In this document: positions 26,408 to 34,599 of the stretch, piece by piece
Layout of the letters: every line of letters starts with the position of its first letter
Numbering within the stretch: position 1 is the stretch's first letter
Assembly: GCA_020634215.1 (NCBI GenBank)
Contig: JACKCD010000031.1
Location: forward strand, 1 to 64,000
Reading direction: 5' to 3'
DNA from: Ardenticatenaceae bacterium
Lineage (GTDB): Bacteria; Chloroflexota; Anaerolineae; Promineifilales; Promineifilaceae
DNA: 64,000 nt
Notes under the pieces: generated by a model
The model's database searches: none
Told to the model about the DNA's origin: nothing
What the model saw: only the letters and a program-made list of their open reading frames with translations
Position numbers and translations under genes: made by a program

Positions 26408-26812
26408 CTAGCGCAACCCTTTGGCAAGGGCCGTGTTGGCACCATTTAGTTTGGCACCGATCAGGTCGGCATCGCTCAGGTTGGCACGGATCAGGATGGC
26501 ATTGCTCAGGTCAGCACAGAACAGGTTGGCATAGCTCAGGTCGGCACCCTCCAGGCGGCTAAAAGCCAGAAAGGCAAAGCTCATGTTGGCATGATCCATG
26601 TTGGCACCGCTCAGGTCGGCACCGTTCAGGTCGGCACGACTCAGGTCGGCACCGCTCAGGTTGGCACCGATCAGGACGACACGGCTCAGGCGGGCACGGC
26701 TCAAGTTGATACCCCTTAGGTCGGTCTCGCTCAAATCAACTTTGGCCAATTCTGCTCCAGAAAAATCGCGCTCACCAGCGGCGTAGCGTGTTAACAGTTC
26801 TTCTTTGGTCAT
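26408..26812 (-). CDS. Pentapeptide-repeat protein
   Basis: 134 residues from ATG 26812, with AAGGA about nine bases before it. A 17-residue header MTKEELLTRYAAGERDF is followed by about 20 A(D/N)LSx-type pentapeptides (for example VDLSETDLRGINLSRARLS), which fold as a right-handed quadrilateral beta-helix. Such proteins are cytoplasmic unless signalled, and their roles are mostly unknown (some mimic DNA and bind gyrase). It is the first of three paralogues (also at 29003 and 29980) sharing header and leader. The 15-base periodicity of the DNA makes long false reading frames on the other strand. Confidence 0.88.
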   Translation of the reverse strand: MTKEELLTRYAAGERDFSGAELAKVDLSETDLRGINLSRARLSRVVLIGANLSGADLSRADLNGADLSGANMDHANMSFAFLAFSRLEGADLSYANLFCADLSNAILIRANLSDADLIGAKLNGANTALAKGLR

Positions 26813-27265
26813 TGCTTCAGTTCCTTTGTTCTTAATTTTGTTTAGCAATTATGCTATGTTGCTACAAAAACGGTGTGGCTGATTTCCCCATCCCCAACAT
26901 ATCGCCGATAAAACAACCTGTGCCTATTCTGTGGGAAAACGGCCGTTTTCCCACCATCAACAATCTAAGCTCAAGACAGGCATAAAATTTCTGCCCCAAC
27001 CTAGGAAATCTTGGCCGAAATTTTTACACGTTTCTCAAGAAAGTCAACGATTCCTTAACACAAAAAGACGGCCAAGAAATAGGGCGTTGACTGTACCATC
27101 GTTCAGGTAGGAATCTGTTCCAAAGCAAGTGTTGACCAGAGCCGCTTTGTGGCATCATTTGCCTAATAAAAATAGGATACAGGCGGATGCAGATGGAGAG
27201 TAGCCGAAACAAGCCGTCGTCCGTCGTCGGTCGTCCGTCGTCCATCCAACACCAAGGAGACCCAT
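26813..27265. other. Gene-free leader between the pentapeptide and transketolase genes
   Basis: 453 bases. The part next to the pentapeptide gene (to about 27070) resembles the region at 30823-31085 almost throughout: shared stretches include TTTAGCAATTATGCT, the palindrome with flanking A/T runs, CTGCCCCAACCTAGGAAATC versus TGCCCCAACGCAGGAAATC, and AAGTCAACGATTC. It therefore looks duplicated together with the gene. A CGTCGTCCGTCGT repeat (27213-27246) precedes the AAGGAG of the transketolase gene. Confidence 0.75.
26843..26856. promoter_or_regulatory. TAGCA-ATTA-TGCTA inverted repeat upstream of a pentapeptide gene
   Basis: A perfect 5-bp inverted repeat 31 bases ahead of the ATG at 26812. 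On the - strand it contains CATAAT, a fair -10 box, so a bound protein would block transcription. It is conserved at 29837-29850 and, with one change, at 30853-30866. Confidence 0.5.
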
Positions 27266-27934
27266 ATGGTAACAAACCACGAACAGCTTGCCGCGCTGAT
27301 GAACCTGACGGATGGGGATAAAAAGCACGACCCCAGCGCTTATTCAACAACGGCCGTTCTTTCCGCCCTCTACAACCACATCCTCCACTACGACCCCGCC
27401 AACCCCAAAAGCGAAGACCGCGACCGCTTTATCATGAGCAAAGGGCATGGGCCGCTGGCCCTGTACGCCATCATGGCGCACAAAGGGTTCTTCCCCGCCA
27501 GCGAACTGACCCAATTCCTCCAGTGGGACGGCATCTTGGGCGGCCACCCCGACCGCAACCGCATTCCCGGCGTGGAAGCGTCCACCGGCTCGCTGGGCCA
27601 CGGCTTCCCCATGGCGATTGGGGTGGCACTGGGGCTGAAGGCAAAAAAGAGCAACCGCCGCGTCTATGTCCTCATTGGCGATGGTGAAAGCAATGAAGGG
27701 TCGGTGTGGGAGGCGGCACTGCTGGCGGGGGATTTGGCGCTGGCTAATTTAACCGCCATCCTCATTGACAACCGCTCCAGCACCCGCCATTTGGGGGATG
27801 TGGCGGCCAAGTTTCGTTTGTTTGGCTGGCAGGCGGAGGCGGTTAACGGCCGTTCCGAACCCGCCCTCGTCCAAGCTCTAGCCACATCAGCAGCCGACCG
27901 CCCCTCGCTGGTCGTCGCGGAGGCATTACCATGA
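27266..27934 (+). CDS. Transketolase, N-terminal (thiamine pyrophosphate-binding) subunit
   Basis: 222 residues. The thiamine diphosphate motif runs from IGDGESNEGSVWEAALLAG to the Asn of LIDNRSS. HGPLALYAIMAHKGFF and TGSLGHGFPMAIGVALGLK match the split transketolase N-half. The enzyme moves two-carbon ketol units in the pentose phosphate pathway, or a related pathway using the same fold. AAGGAG precedes the ATG. The stop overlaps the start of the C-terminal subunit by ATGA, so the two chains are made in equal amounts. At 222 residues it is slightly shorter than the usual 270, lacking some N-terminal helices. Confidence 0.92.
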   Translation: MVTNHEQLAALMNLTDGDKKHDPSAYSTTAVLSALYNHILHYDPANPKSEDRDRFIMSKGHGPLALYAIMAHKGFFPASELTQFLQWDGILGGHPDRNRIPGVEASTGSLGHGFPMAIGVALGLKAKKSNRRVYVLIGDGESNEGSVWEAALLAGDLALANLTAILIDNRSSTRHLGDVAAKFRLFGWQAEAVNGRSEPALVQALATSAADRPSLVVAEALP

Positions 27935-28833
27935 CCGATTCAATGCGTGACCGGATGGGAGCCGTTGTCAATGAGCTACTGGCAACAGATGAGAAAACGG
28001 CCGTTATTCTGGCCGACATCAGCACCAACTACTTTCAAAATGCCTTCGGCCAATACCCAGAGCGGGTGGTCAACGTGGGGATTATGGAGCAAACGGCCGT
28101 TAGTCTGGCCGCCGGCTTTGCCCTTGAAGGGTTTCACCCCATCGTCCACTCCATCGCCCCGTTTGTAGTGGAACGGCCGTTTGAGCAAATCAAAGACGAC
28201 TTTTGCTATCAGGGGCTGGGCGGCACCTTCATCAGCATCGGCGCGTCGTATGATTACGGCACCGACGGCATGACCCACCACGGCCCCGGCGACGTTGCCA
28301 TTCTCAAAACGCTGCCCCGAATGCAGGTGTGCGTGCCCGGCACGGCCGACGAACTGGAAACGCTGCTGCGCCAAACCTATGCCAATGGCTCCCCCACCTA
28401 TCTGCGAACCAGTGTTCAGCACAACAAAACGAGCCGCCCCGTCACCTTTGGCAAGCTGCACGTGGAGCGTGAGGGGAAAGATGGGGTTGTCATTGCCGTG
28501 GGGCCAATGTTGGAGCGGACGCTGGCGGCGGTGGCCGACATGGATGTGACGGTTCTGTATGCGACGACGATTGCCCCTTTTGATGCCGAGGGGTTAAAAA
28601 CGGCCGTTTCCCACGCCACTGCCAACATCATCCTCGTCGAACCCTACTACGAAGGTGCCTTGGTGCAAGACATCGCCCAAGCGCTACGCCACACCCCCAC
28701 CCGCATCGAAGCCATCGGCGTGCCGCGCCAGGTCATCAGCCGCTATGGCACACCCGACCAGCATGATGCCGCCCTAGGGCTAACGGCGGCGGGGATTCAG
28801 GCACGCGCTGCTCGCTTCTTGAACAACGGGTAA
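27931..28833 (+). CDS. Transketolase, C-terminal (pyrimidine-binding) subunit
   Basis: 300 residues. NVGIMEQTAVSLAAGFALEG carries the catalytic Glu of the pyrimidine domain, and the C-terminal domain follows (ILVEPYYEGALVQDIAQAL). With the overlapping upstream gene it forms a two-chain transketolase, a form common in Chloroflexota and archaea. Four exact AACGGCCGTT copies fall within this gene (27996, 28092, 28172, 28599), one of the densest clusters in the window, read as T-A-V or R-P-F. Confidence 0.92.
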   Translation: MTDSMRDRMGAVVNELLATDEKTAVILADISTNYFQNAFGQYPERVVNVGIMEQTAVSLAAGFALEGFHPIVHSIAPFVVERPFEQIKDDFCYQGLGGTFISIGASYDYGTDGMTHHGPGDVAILKTLPRMQVCVPGTADELETLLRQTYANGSPTYLRTSVQHNKTSRPVTFGKLHVEREGKDGVVIAVGPMLERTLAAVADMDVTVLYATTIAPFDAEGLKTAVSHATANIILVEPYYEGALVQDIAQALRHTPTRIEAIGVPRQVISRYGTPDQHDAALGLTAAGIQARAARFLNNG

Positions 28834-29002
28834 GACACTGACCTTGTCTCCCGGTCATCTCATCCAGCTTCTCGGTTTGGGCAAAGCCAGGGCGAGACAA
28901 TACGGAGAACATCTGAATGGCTCCGGCGCACCACCCCTAGTTACAGCTTGCCTTGCTGGAAAACGGCCGTTTTTCCCAGCAACATGCCCATTCACACCAA
29001 CG

Positions 29003-29806
29003 TTATGAATAGGAACCACGCAGATCCGTACCCAATTGTTTGGCACTCCTCAAATCGACGCCAACCAGGTAAGCACCTCTCAGGTTGGCATAGCTCAGGT
29101 CGGTACCGCTCAGGTCGGCACTGCTCAGATCGGCACTGCTCAGATCGGCATTGCTCAAGTTGGCATGACTCAAGTCAGCACGGTTCAAGCGAGCACTGCT
29201 CAGGTTGGCCTTGTTCAAGTTAGCCTTGCTCAAATTGGCCTCATACAAAGAGGCACCACTCAAATTAGCACCACTCAGGTCGAAACCACTGAGGTCAACC
29301 TCGCTGAGGTCAACGCGCTCAAGGATGGCACCACTCAGGTTGGCACCACTCAGGTCAGCATTGATCAGGTTGACGCTGCTCAGGTTAACACCACTAAGGG
29401 CGAGACCGCCCAGGCGGGTTCCATCCACCGTGACACAACTTAGGTCAGCTTCGCTCAAGCTGGCATCGCTCAAATCGGCCCCACTCAAATCGGCACCGCT
29501 CAGGTAAGCACCCCTCAGGTAGGCATTTTTCAGGTTGACACCACTCAGGTTAGCAGTGTAAAGAAAGGCTGTAGACAGGTCGGCATCAAACAAATTAGCA
29601 CCGCTCAGATTGGCATCAACCAGGTCGGCAAAGCGCAAATCGGTGCTGCTCAAGTTGGCTCCACTCAGGTCGGCACTGTTCAAGTTAGCCCCAAGCAGTT
29701 TAGCATCCCTCAGGTCAATACCGCTCAAATTAGCTCCGGCCAGGTTGATGTCGGTAAAATCGCGCTCGCCAGCGGCGTAGCGTTGTAACAGTTCTTCTTT
29801 GGTCAT
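29003..29806 (-). CDS. Pentapeptide-repeat protein
   Basis: 267 residues. Header MTKEELLQRYAAGERDF, then about 45 pentapeptides (ANLSGIDLRDAKLLGANLNS and so on) forming a long beta-helix, and a short C-terminus (RSAKQLGTDLRGSYS). There is no signal peptide. Its leader shares the TAGCA-ATTA-TGCTA site, the ACAAGGAAC ribosome binding region and a palindrome copy with the genes at 26408 and 29980. It lies in the same direction as its neighbour at 29980, separated by 173 bases. Confidence 0.9.
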   Translation of the reverse strand: MTKEELLQRYAAGERDFTDINLAGANLSGIDLRDAKLLGANLNSADLSGANLSSTDLRFADLVDANLSGANLFDADLSTAFLYTANLSGVNLKNAYLRGAYLSGADLSGADLSDASLSEADLSCVTVDGTRLGGLALSGVNLSSVNLINADLSGANLSGAILERVDLSEVDLSGFDLSGANLSGASLYEANLSKANLNKANLSSARLNRADLSHANLSNADLSSADLSSADLSGTDLSYANLRGAYLVGVDLRSAKQLGTDLRGSYS

Positions 29807-29836
29807 TGCTCAAGTTCCTTGTTGTTCATGTTAATT

Positions 29837-29850
29837 TAGCAATTATGCTA
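29837..29850. promoter_or_regulatory. TAGCA-ATTA-TGCTA inverted repeat upstream of the second pentapeptide gene
   Basis: Same perfect inverted repeat and same distance (31 bases) to the ATG at 29806 as at the first pentapeptide gene. The flanking sequence has diverged, so conservation of the site itself is notable. Confidence 0.5.
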
Positions 29851-29979
29851 GGTTGTCACAAAACGCTGTGGTTGGCTCCCCGCCCCACAACTCATTCCCC
29901 AGCCAATCATTTGCGCCTGCCTTGCTGGAAAACGGCCGTTTTTCCCGCAACCCAGCCACAAACAACATTTACACCAACG

Positions 29980-30822
29980 TTACCTTAACCCTCTGGCAGT
30001 ATTCACCCTGGCAAGACTCAGGTTAACACCAATCAAGCGGGCACCATTCAGGCGGGTCCTAATGAGCGCAGCTCCGGTCACGTCAGCATAGAACAGGTTG
30101 GCACTGCTCAGGCGAGAATCAACCAACGTGGCATTGCTCAAGTTAGCATAGCTCAGATTGGCACCATTCAGGTCAGCATTGCTCAGGTCAGCATTGCTCA
30201 GATCAGCATTGCCTAGGTCAACTCGATACAGGTTGGCATCGCTCAGGTTGGCATCGCTCAGGTCGGTGCCAAGCAAGTTAGCAAAGCGCAGGTTGGCACC
30301 ACTCAAGTTAGCATAGCTCAGATTGGTATTGCGTAGGTCAGCACCGCTTAGGTCGGCACCGCTTAGGTCGGCATGGCCCAAGCTGGCAAACCTCAATTCA
30401 GCTCCGGCAAAATCGCGCTCGCCAGCGGCGTAGCGTCCTACCAGTTCTTCTACAGTCATTTTGACACGGCGCAGGTTGACATCAGGCAAGTCTTCACTGT
30501 CTACAGTAACCTCGCTCAGGTTAATACCGCTGAGATCGGCATGCCACAAGTTAGCATACCATAGGGTAGTACCGGTCAAATTGGCATTGCTCAGGTTGGC
30601 ACCACTCAAATTGGCATACCCCATCTCAGCACTGCTCAGGTTGGCACCGCTCAGGTTGGCATCGCTCAGTTTGACCCAGCCTAGGTAGGCCCCTTGTAGG
30701 TTGGCACCGCTCAAGTTGGCATCACTCAGGTCGGCATATCTCAGGTCGGCCTCTTGTAGATCAACCCCTGCAAAATTGCGCTCGCCAGCGGCGTATCGTT
30801 CTAATAATTCTTCTTTGGTCAT
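29980..30822 (-). CDS. Pentapeptide-repeat protein with two headers (tandem fusion)
   Basis: 280 residues. The first unit starts MTKEELLERYAAGERNF with about 20 pentapeptides. At about residue 121 a second header, MTVEELVGRYAAGERDF, opens a second run of about 25 pentapeptides that ends in LARVNTARGLR, the same ending style as the gene at 26408 (ALAKGLR). This looks like two pentapeptide genes fused in frame, with the second start Met retained. The leader matches that of the gene at 26408 over about 250 bases. Confidence 0.9.
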   Translation of the reverse strand: MTKEELLERYAAGERNFAGVDLQEADLRYADLSDANLSGANLQGAYLGWVKLSDANLSGANLSSAEMGYANLSGANLSNANLTGTTLWYANLWHADLSGINLSEVTVDSEDLPDVNLRRVKMTVEELVGRYAAGERDFAGAELRFASLGHADLSGADLSGADLRNTNLSYANLSGANLRFANLLGTDLSDANLSDANLYRVDLGNADLSNADLSNADLNGANLSYANLSNATLVDSRLSSANLFYADVTGAALIRTRLNGARLIGVNLSLARVNTARGLR

Positions 30823-30852
30823 TGCTCAAGTTCCTTTGTTCTTAATTTTGTT

Positions 30853-30866
30853 TAGCAATTATGCTG
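30853..30866. promoter_or_regulatory. TAGCA-ATTA-TGCTG inverted repeat upstream of the third pentapeptide gene
   Basis: One base differs from the perfect form; the spacing to ATG 30822 is again about 30 bases. Confidence 0.4.
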
Positions 30867-31436
30867 CGTTGTTACAAAAACAGAATGGTTGGCCTCCCTA
30901 CCCACAGCTACTTCCCCAAACAATAACCCGCCTCGCTCTGCCCAGAAACGGCCGTTTTCCAGCCAGAGCCAGTATAAGGTTAAGATAGGCATTGGTTTGC
31001 CGCACTTGCCCCAACGCAGGAAATCTGATGGCATTATTTCTATTTTCTTAAAAAAAGTCAACGATTCTATACCACCAAAAAACGGCCAAATCAGATCGAA
31101 TATTTGCTAGGCCCGGTTGACATTTGGCAAAAAGAAGCAGATTTCACCGCAAAGATCGCAGAGATTTAGCTTGTTTTCTTTTCTTCCTCTGCGCCCTCTG
31201 CGTACTTTGCGGTTCAAATTCTGAAAAGTCAACAGAACCTAAGGCTTTTTCAAGAAAATAATGCCCCCCGTTCAAGCTAAAAAAGCCGTGAGCCAAAGCC
31301 AAAAACACTACTTTTTCGGATCATTTATTTTTGGCTTTGGCCTAAAGCACACACCCTACCACCTCTTCCCCTTCCATCCTCCCCCATTCTGTTCTACAAT
31401 AGCCCCATATTGAACGACAAGTAGAGGAACCCGCTT
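30867..31436. other. Gene-free region with two long inverted repeats
   Basis: 570 bases, AT-richer than the genes. Up to about 31090 it parallels the leader at 26857-27070. ACCGCAAAGATCGCAGAG (from about 31145) faces CTCTGCGTACTTTGCGGT (about 31196-31213), a family of short repeats also at 42497-42530 and 44188-44238. A perfect 14-bp stem is described separately. AGAGGA just before 31437 is the ribosome binding site of the next gene. Confidence 0.7.
31292..31341. repeat. 14-bp perfect inverted repeat (GCCAAAGCCAAAAA)
   Basis: GCCAAAGCCAAAAA at 31292-31305 and TTTTTGGCTTTGGC at 31328-31341 around a 22-base loop. It could act as a hairpin ahead of the S41 peptidase gene; a terminator role is uncertain because no T-run follows. 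Confidence 0.65.
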
Positions 31437-33890
31437 ATGACAACCTGGCGTTTGTGGCTTATTGGCATCATCCTGCTCACCGTGGCCTGTGGCCCCGCCC
31501 AACCCCCACCCAACTACACCCCCACCGCACTGGTCGCCCTTCCCGCCACGCTCACCGTCACACCCGCGCCCACACAAACGGCCGTTCCCCCCACCACCAC
31601 ACCCACACCCACGCCAATGCCCACACAAACGGCCGTTCCCCCCACCCCAACCTCCCAATCTCCAATCTCCAATAACCAATCTCCAATAACCATCTCCGGC
31701 CAAGTCACCTACACCAACCCCTTCTTCACCCTCGGCGTTGCCGAACCCATCATCATCCTCGAAGACCAGGCCGGATTCGTAGACCGCAACGAAAGCTTCA
31801 TTTTGCCCCCCGCCTCCCAAACCATCGGCCAAATCACCAGCGACTTCTACACCTCCCCCTTCAGCTACACCCTCTCCCTGCCCATTGAGCCGCAGGGCAG
31901 CCTGCGCGACGTAGACAACGACGGCGAAAGCGACACCGGCATCCAAATTTTTGCCATCGCCTACTGGACCAACACCTTTGGCGACCCCTTCCTCGAACGG
32001 CGCGACCTTGGCGGCGGCGGCTGGTCCACCGCCTACGCCTCCACCCTCGTCAGCAGCGACCCCGACACCCGCCGCGAAATCATCGGCGGCAAGCTCCTCG
32101 TCTACGCCCCCGACGACCAGCAGGGCTTCCCCACCGACTTTGGCCCCGACGGGCTGCTCTTCACCAGCGACGAAACCAGCACCCCGCTGCCAACGGGCTA
32201 CACCGTCGTCAACCTCAACACCACCCCCTTCACCTTTGACCGCTCCCCCCAGCAGCATATTGACCTGCTGGAGCCAGAAGGGGCGGCCCTGGTTGACCTC
32301 TCCGACCAACCCTACCCCGACGCTTTTAACGCCCTGGTAGACAAGTTGAGCAAGGAATACGCCTTTACCGAGCTAAAAGGGGTTGATTGGGAGTCGCTAC
32401 GCGAACAATTCTTGCCCCGCTTTATGGACGCTGCCGACAACAAGGACACGCTGGCCTATCTGCGGGCATTGCGCGACTTTGCCTGGGCCATTCCCGATGG
32501 GCATGTGAGTGGGCCGGCCATCCAAAGTGATTTCCAAACGGCCGTTTCCGGCGGCATCGGTCTCGCCATTCGTGACCTCGACGACGGCCGCACCATCGTC
32601 AACTACCTGCTCGAAGACGGCCCCGCCGCCCAGGCCGGCATCCAGCTTCGCGCCGAAATCTTGGCAATCAACAACACCCCCGTGGACGACTTCGTAGACA
32701 ACAGAATCGCCTACTCCGCCCCCTTCTCCACCGCCCACACCCGCCGCCTACAGCAGCTTCGCTACGCCATCCGCGCCCCGCTCGGCGAGCAAATCAGCCT
32801 TACCTACCAAAACCCGGATGCCGCTGCCCCCCAAACCGCCACCCTCGACACCGTTTCCGAATTCAGCAGCTTCAATATCTCTTCCTTCAATACCGGGCTG
32901 GACGGAACCGAACTGCCGCTCGATTACCAAATCCTCCCCAGCGGCTATGGCTACGTCCAAATCTACAGCTTTTCCGACAACGAACTGCTGACCATCCAGC
33001 TTTGGGAACGGATGATCCAAACCTTCAATGATGGCGGTGTGCGTGGCCTCATCATTGACATGCGGCAAAACGGCGGCGGCAGCGGCTTCCTGGCCGACCA
33101 AATGGCCGCCTACTTCTTTGACGAAGAGCTACCGTTAGGCAACACCGGCTACTATGAGAAAGAGCTGGATGACTTTTTCTTCGACGAGCGCAACAGGCAG
33201 CAGTTCTACCTGCCCCCGGCCGAACAGCGATACCACGGCAAGCTTGCGGTGCTGGTTGGCCCCAACTGCGCCAGCGCCTGCGAATTTTTCAGCTACGACA
33301 TGACCATTGAAAACCGCGCCGAAATTGTCGGGCAATACCCCACCGCCGGGCTGGGCGGCAGCATTGACCGGGTGCTGATGCCGGAAGGAGAATATTTCAC
33401 CTTCACCCAGGGGCGGGCGGTTGACCCCAACGGCAACATCCACATCGAAGGCAAGGGGGTTCCACCCACCATCCGCGTCCCCGTCAACGAGGAAACGCTG
33501 TTTAGCGCGGACGACCCGGTTTTGCAGGCGGCAATTGGGTATTTGGATGAGGTAACGGCCGTTCACACCAACCCCGCCCTCACCATCACCCTCGGCGACA
33601 GCCGCGACGGCACCATCGAACCCCAATTCCGTAACCTCTATGACCTCACCGTCAAAAACGGCGACGTGATTGACATTATTGTTAGCAGCGACACCTTTGA
33701 TCCAGTGCTACGGGTGTACGATACGGCCGGCAACCTCCTCATCGCCAACGACAACCTCGACGACACCACCTCCAACGCCGGCTTCCTCACCCTCGAAATC
33801 CCCGCCGACCTCGACCTCGTTCTCGAAGTCGGCTCCATTGACGACAACAGCAGCGGCACCTACACGCTGACTGTCAAAGAATCAAGCTGA
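31437..33890 (+). CDS. S41-family (C-terminal processing) peptidase lipoprotein
   Basis: 817 residues. The signal peptide (LWLIGIILLTVACG) has a lipobox Cys near residue 18, followed by a Thr/Pro-rich linker that includes two palindrome copies (T-A-V) and a tandem-repeat stretch read as SQSPISNNQSPIT. A beta domain (about 90-270) precedes the tail-specific protease part: helical region, PDZ-like segment (about 365-420), and catalytic core with VGPNCASACEFFSYDM (nucleophile Ser). LGGSIDRVLMPEGEYF and GKGVPPTIRV are family-typical; the Lys of the dyad was not assigned. The last about 110 residues form a PPC-type beta domain (LYDLTVKNGDVIDI). The protein would be anchored outside the cell and degrade or process exported proteins. 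Confidence 0.88.
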   Translation: MTTWRLWLIGIILLTVACGPAQPPPNYTPTALVALPATLTVTPAPTQTAVPPTTTPTPTPMPTQTAVPPTPTSQSPISNNQSPITISGQVTYTNPFFTLGVAEPIIILEDQAGFVDRNESFILPPASQTIGQITSDFYTSPFSYTLSLPIEPQGSLRDVDNDGESDTGIQIFAIAYWTNTFGDPFLERRDLGGGGWSTAYASTLVSSDPDTRREIIGGKLLVYAPDDQQGFPTDFGPDGLLFTSDETSTPLPTGYTVVNLNTTPFTFDRSPQQHIDLLEPEGAALVDLSDQPYPDAFNALVDKLSKEYAFTELKGVDWESLREQFLPRFMDAADNKDTLAYLRALRDFAWAIPDGHVSGPAIQSDFQTAVSGGIGLAIRDLDDGRTIVNYLLEDGPAAQAGIQLRAEILAINNTPVDDFVDNRIAYSAPFSTAHTRRLQQLRYAIRAPLGEQISLTYQNPDAAAPQTATLDTVSEFSSFNISSFNTGLDGTELPLDYQILPSGYGYVQIYSFSDNELLTIQLWERMIQTFNDGGVRGLIIDMRQNGGGSGFLADQMAAYFFDEELPLGNTGYYEKELDDFFFDERNRQQFYLPPAEQRYHGKLAVLVGPNCASACEFFSYDMTIENRAEIVGQYPTAGLGGSIDRVLMPEGEYFTFTQGRAVDPNGNIHIEGKGVPPTIRVPVNEETLFSADDPVLQAAIGYLDEVTAVHTNPALTITLGDSRDGTIEPQFRNLYDLTVKNGDVIDIIVSSDTFDPVLRVYDTAGNLLIANDNLDDTTSNAGFLTLEIPADLDLVLEVGSIDDNSSGTYTLTVKESS
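31652..31692. repeat. CTCCAATCTCCAATAACC short repeat inside the S41 gene
   Basis: Four to five units of CCAATCT / CCAATAA, translated in frame as Ser/Pro/Asn-rich linker. Complement of the GGAGATT family seen in the WD40 gene at 12228. Confidence 0.75.
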
Positions 33891-33903
33891 TCGCTATCAA
33901 AAT

Positions 33904-33970
33904 GTCATACCCGCGTAGGCGGGTATCCATCTTCAGCATAGGCATAGATTCCCGCCTTCGCGGGAATGAC
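33904..33970. repeat. Small repeat element with terminal inverted repeats (GTCAT...ATGAC)
   Basis: 67 bases bounded by GTCATACCCGCG and CGCGGGAATGAC. Two inner hairpins, ACCCGCGTAGGCGGGT and TTCCCGCCTTCGCGGGAA, lie at its ends. Elements of this wording are widespread in bacterial intergenic regions and behave like small non-autonomous elements. It ends 11 bases before the next start codon. Confidence 0.75.
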
Positions 33971-33981
33971 GTACTTAAACC

Positions 33982-34479
33982 ATGACCCAACAAACACCCC
34001 CACCCGACACCCTAACCACCCAAATCGGCGTACTCACCCGCCGCGAAGTCGAAGCCCGCATCCTCAAACCCATCATCGAAGCCCTCAGCGCCGAATTTGA
34101 CCGCGAGCAGGTGCTAACCATCGTCCGCAACACCATCGTCCGTATTGCTCAAGAGCAAGGAGCCGAACTCGCCCAAATGATGGGCGGCTGCACCGCCGCG
34201 CACTTTCTCAATTCACTGCAATATTGGACAAAAGACAACGCGCTGGAAATTGACCTGCTGGAACACACAGTCGAAAAGCTGTCGTTCAACGTCACCCGCT
34301 GCCGCTACGCCGAAATGTACCGCGCCCTCGGCCTCGGCGACCTCGGTGCCACCCTCTCCTGCAACCGCGACTTTGCCCTCGTTGACGGCTTCAACCCCGA
34401 TGCCACCCTCACCCGCACCCAAACCATCATGCAAGGCGCACCCCACTGCAACTTCCGTTACACTTTTCCCAAAACCTAG
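33982..34479 (+). CDS. L-2-amino-thiazoline-4-carboxylic acid hydrolase-like protein
   Basis: 165 residues, soluble. It matches the ATC hydrolase family pattern as I recall it: VEKLSFNVTRCRYAEMYRAL, then LGATLSCNRDFALVDGFNP and TRTQTIMQGAPHCNFRY. Founding members open the thiazoline ring on the way to L-cysteine, but many relatives have unknown substrates. Conserved Cys (three) and His are present. The ribosome binding site is weak, and the small repeat element abuts the start. It stands alone between the S41 gene and a convergent oxidoreductase. Confidence 0.75.
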   Translation: MTQQTPPPDTLTTQIGVLTRREVEARILKPIIEALSAEFDREQVLTIVRNTIVRIAQEQGAELAQMMGGCTAAHFLNSLQYWTKDNALEIDLLEHTVEKLSFNVTRCRYAEMYRALGLGDLGATLSCNRDFALVDGFNPDATLTRTQTIMQGAPHCNFRYTFPKT

Positions 34480-34599
34480 CAGCCTGTCAGAAAAAGAATT
34501 TTGGGGCGCAGATATCCCTCATTTATCCTGATTTTGGGGCATCTTATGGCTAAAATTAGGCCCAATCCGCGTTTGTCCGCGTTAGTCTGCGTCCCATTT
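34480..34599. other. Convergent intergenic region with short repeats
   Basis: Starts with AGCCTGTCAGAAAAAGAA, nearly the same phrase as after the lipoprotein gene at 16090, and ends with the CCGCGTTTGTCCGCGTTAG short repeat (34567-34596). No gene or clear terminator seen. Confidence 0.6.

Noticed and set aside
29036..29507. Frames on the + strand rich in TAQVGT or LKLAPL repeats
   Set aside because: Produced by the 15-base period of the pentapeptide gene on the opposite strand.
26408..30822. Regular repeats that might suggest a CRISPR array
   Set aside because: Periodicity is 15 bases, translates to pentapeptides and has no constant repeat with unique spacers.
31356..32309. 317-residue frame opposite the S41 peptidase gene
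   Set aside because: Low-complexity Gly/Val/Ala translation; the sense frame has a lipobox and a protease domain.
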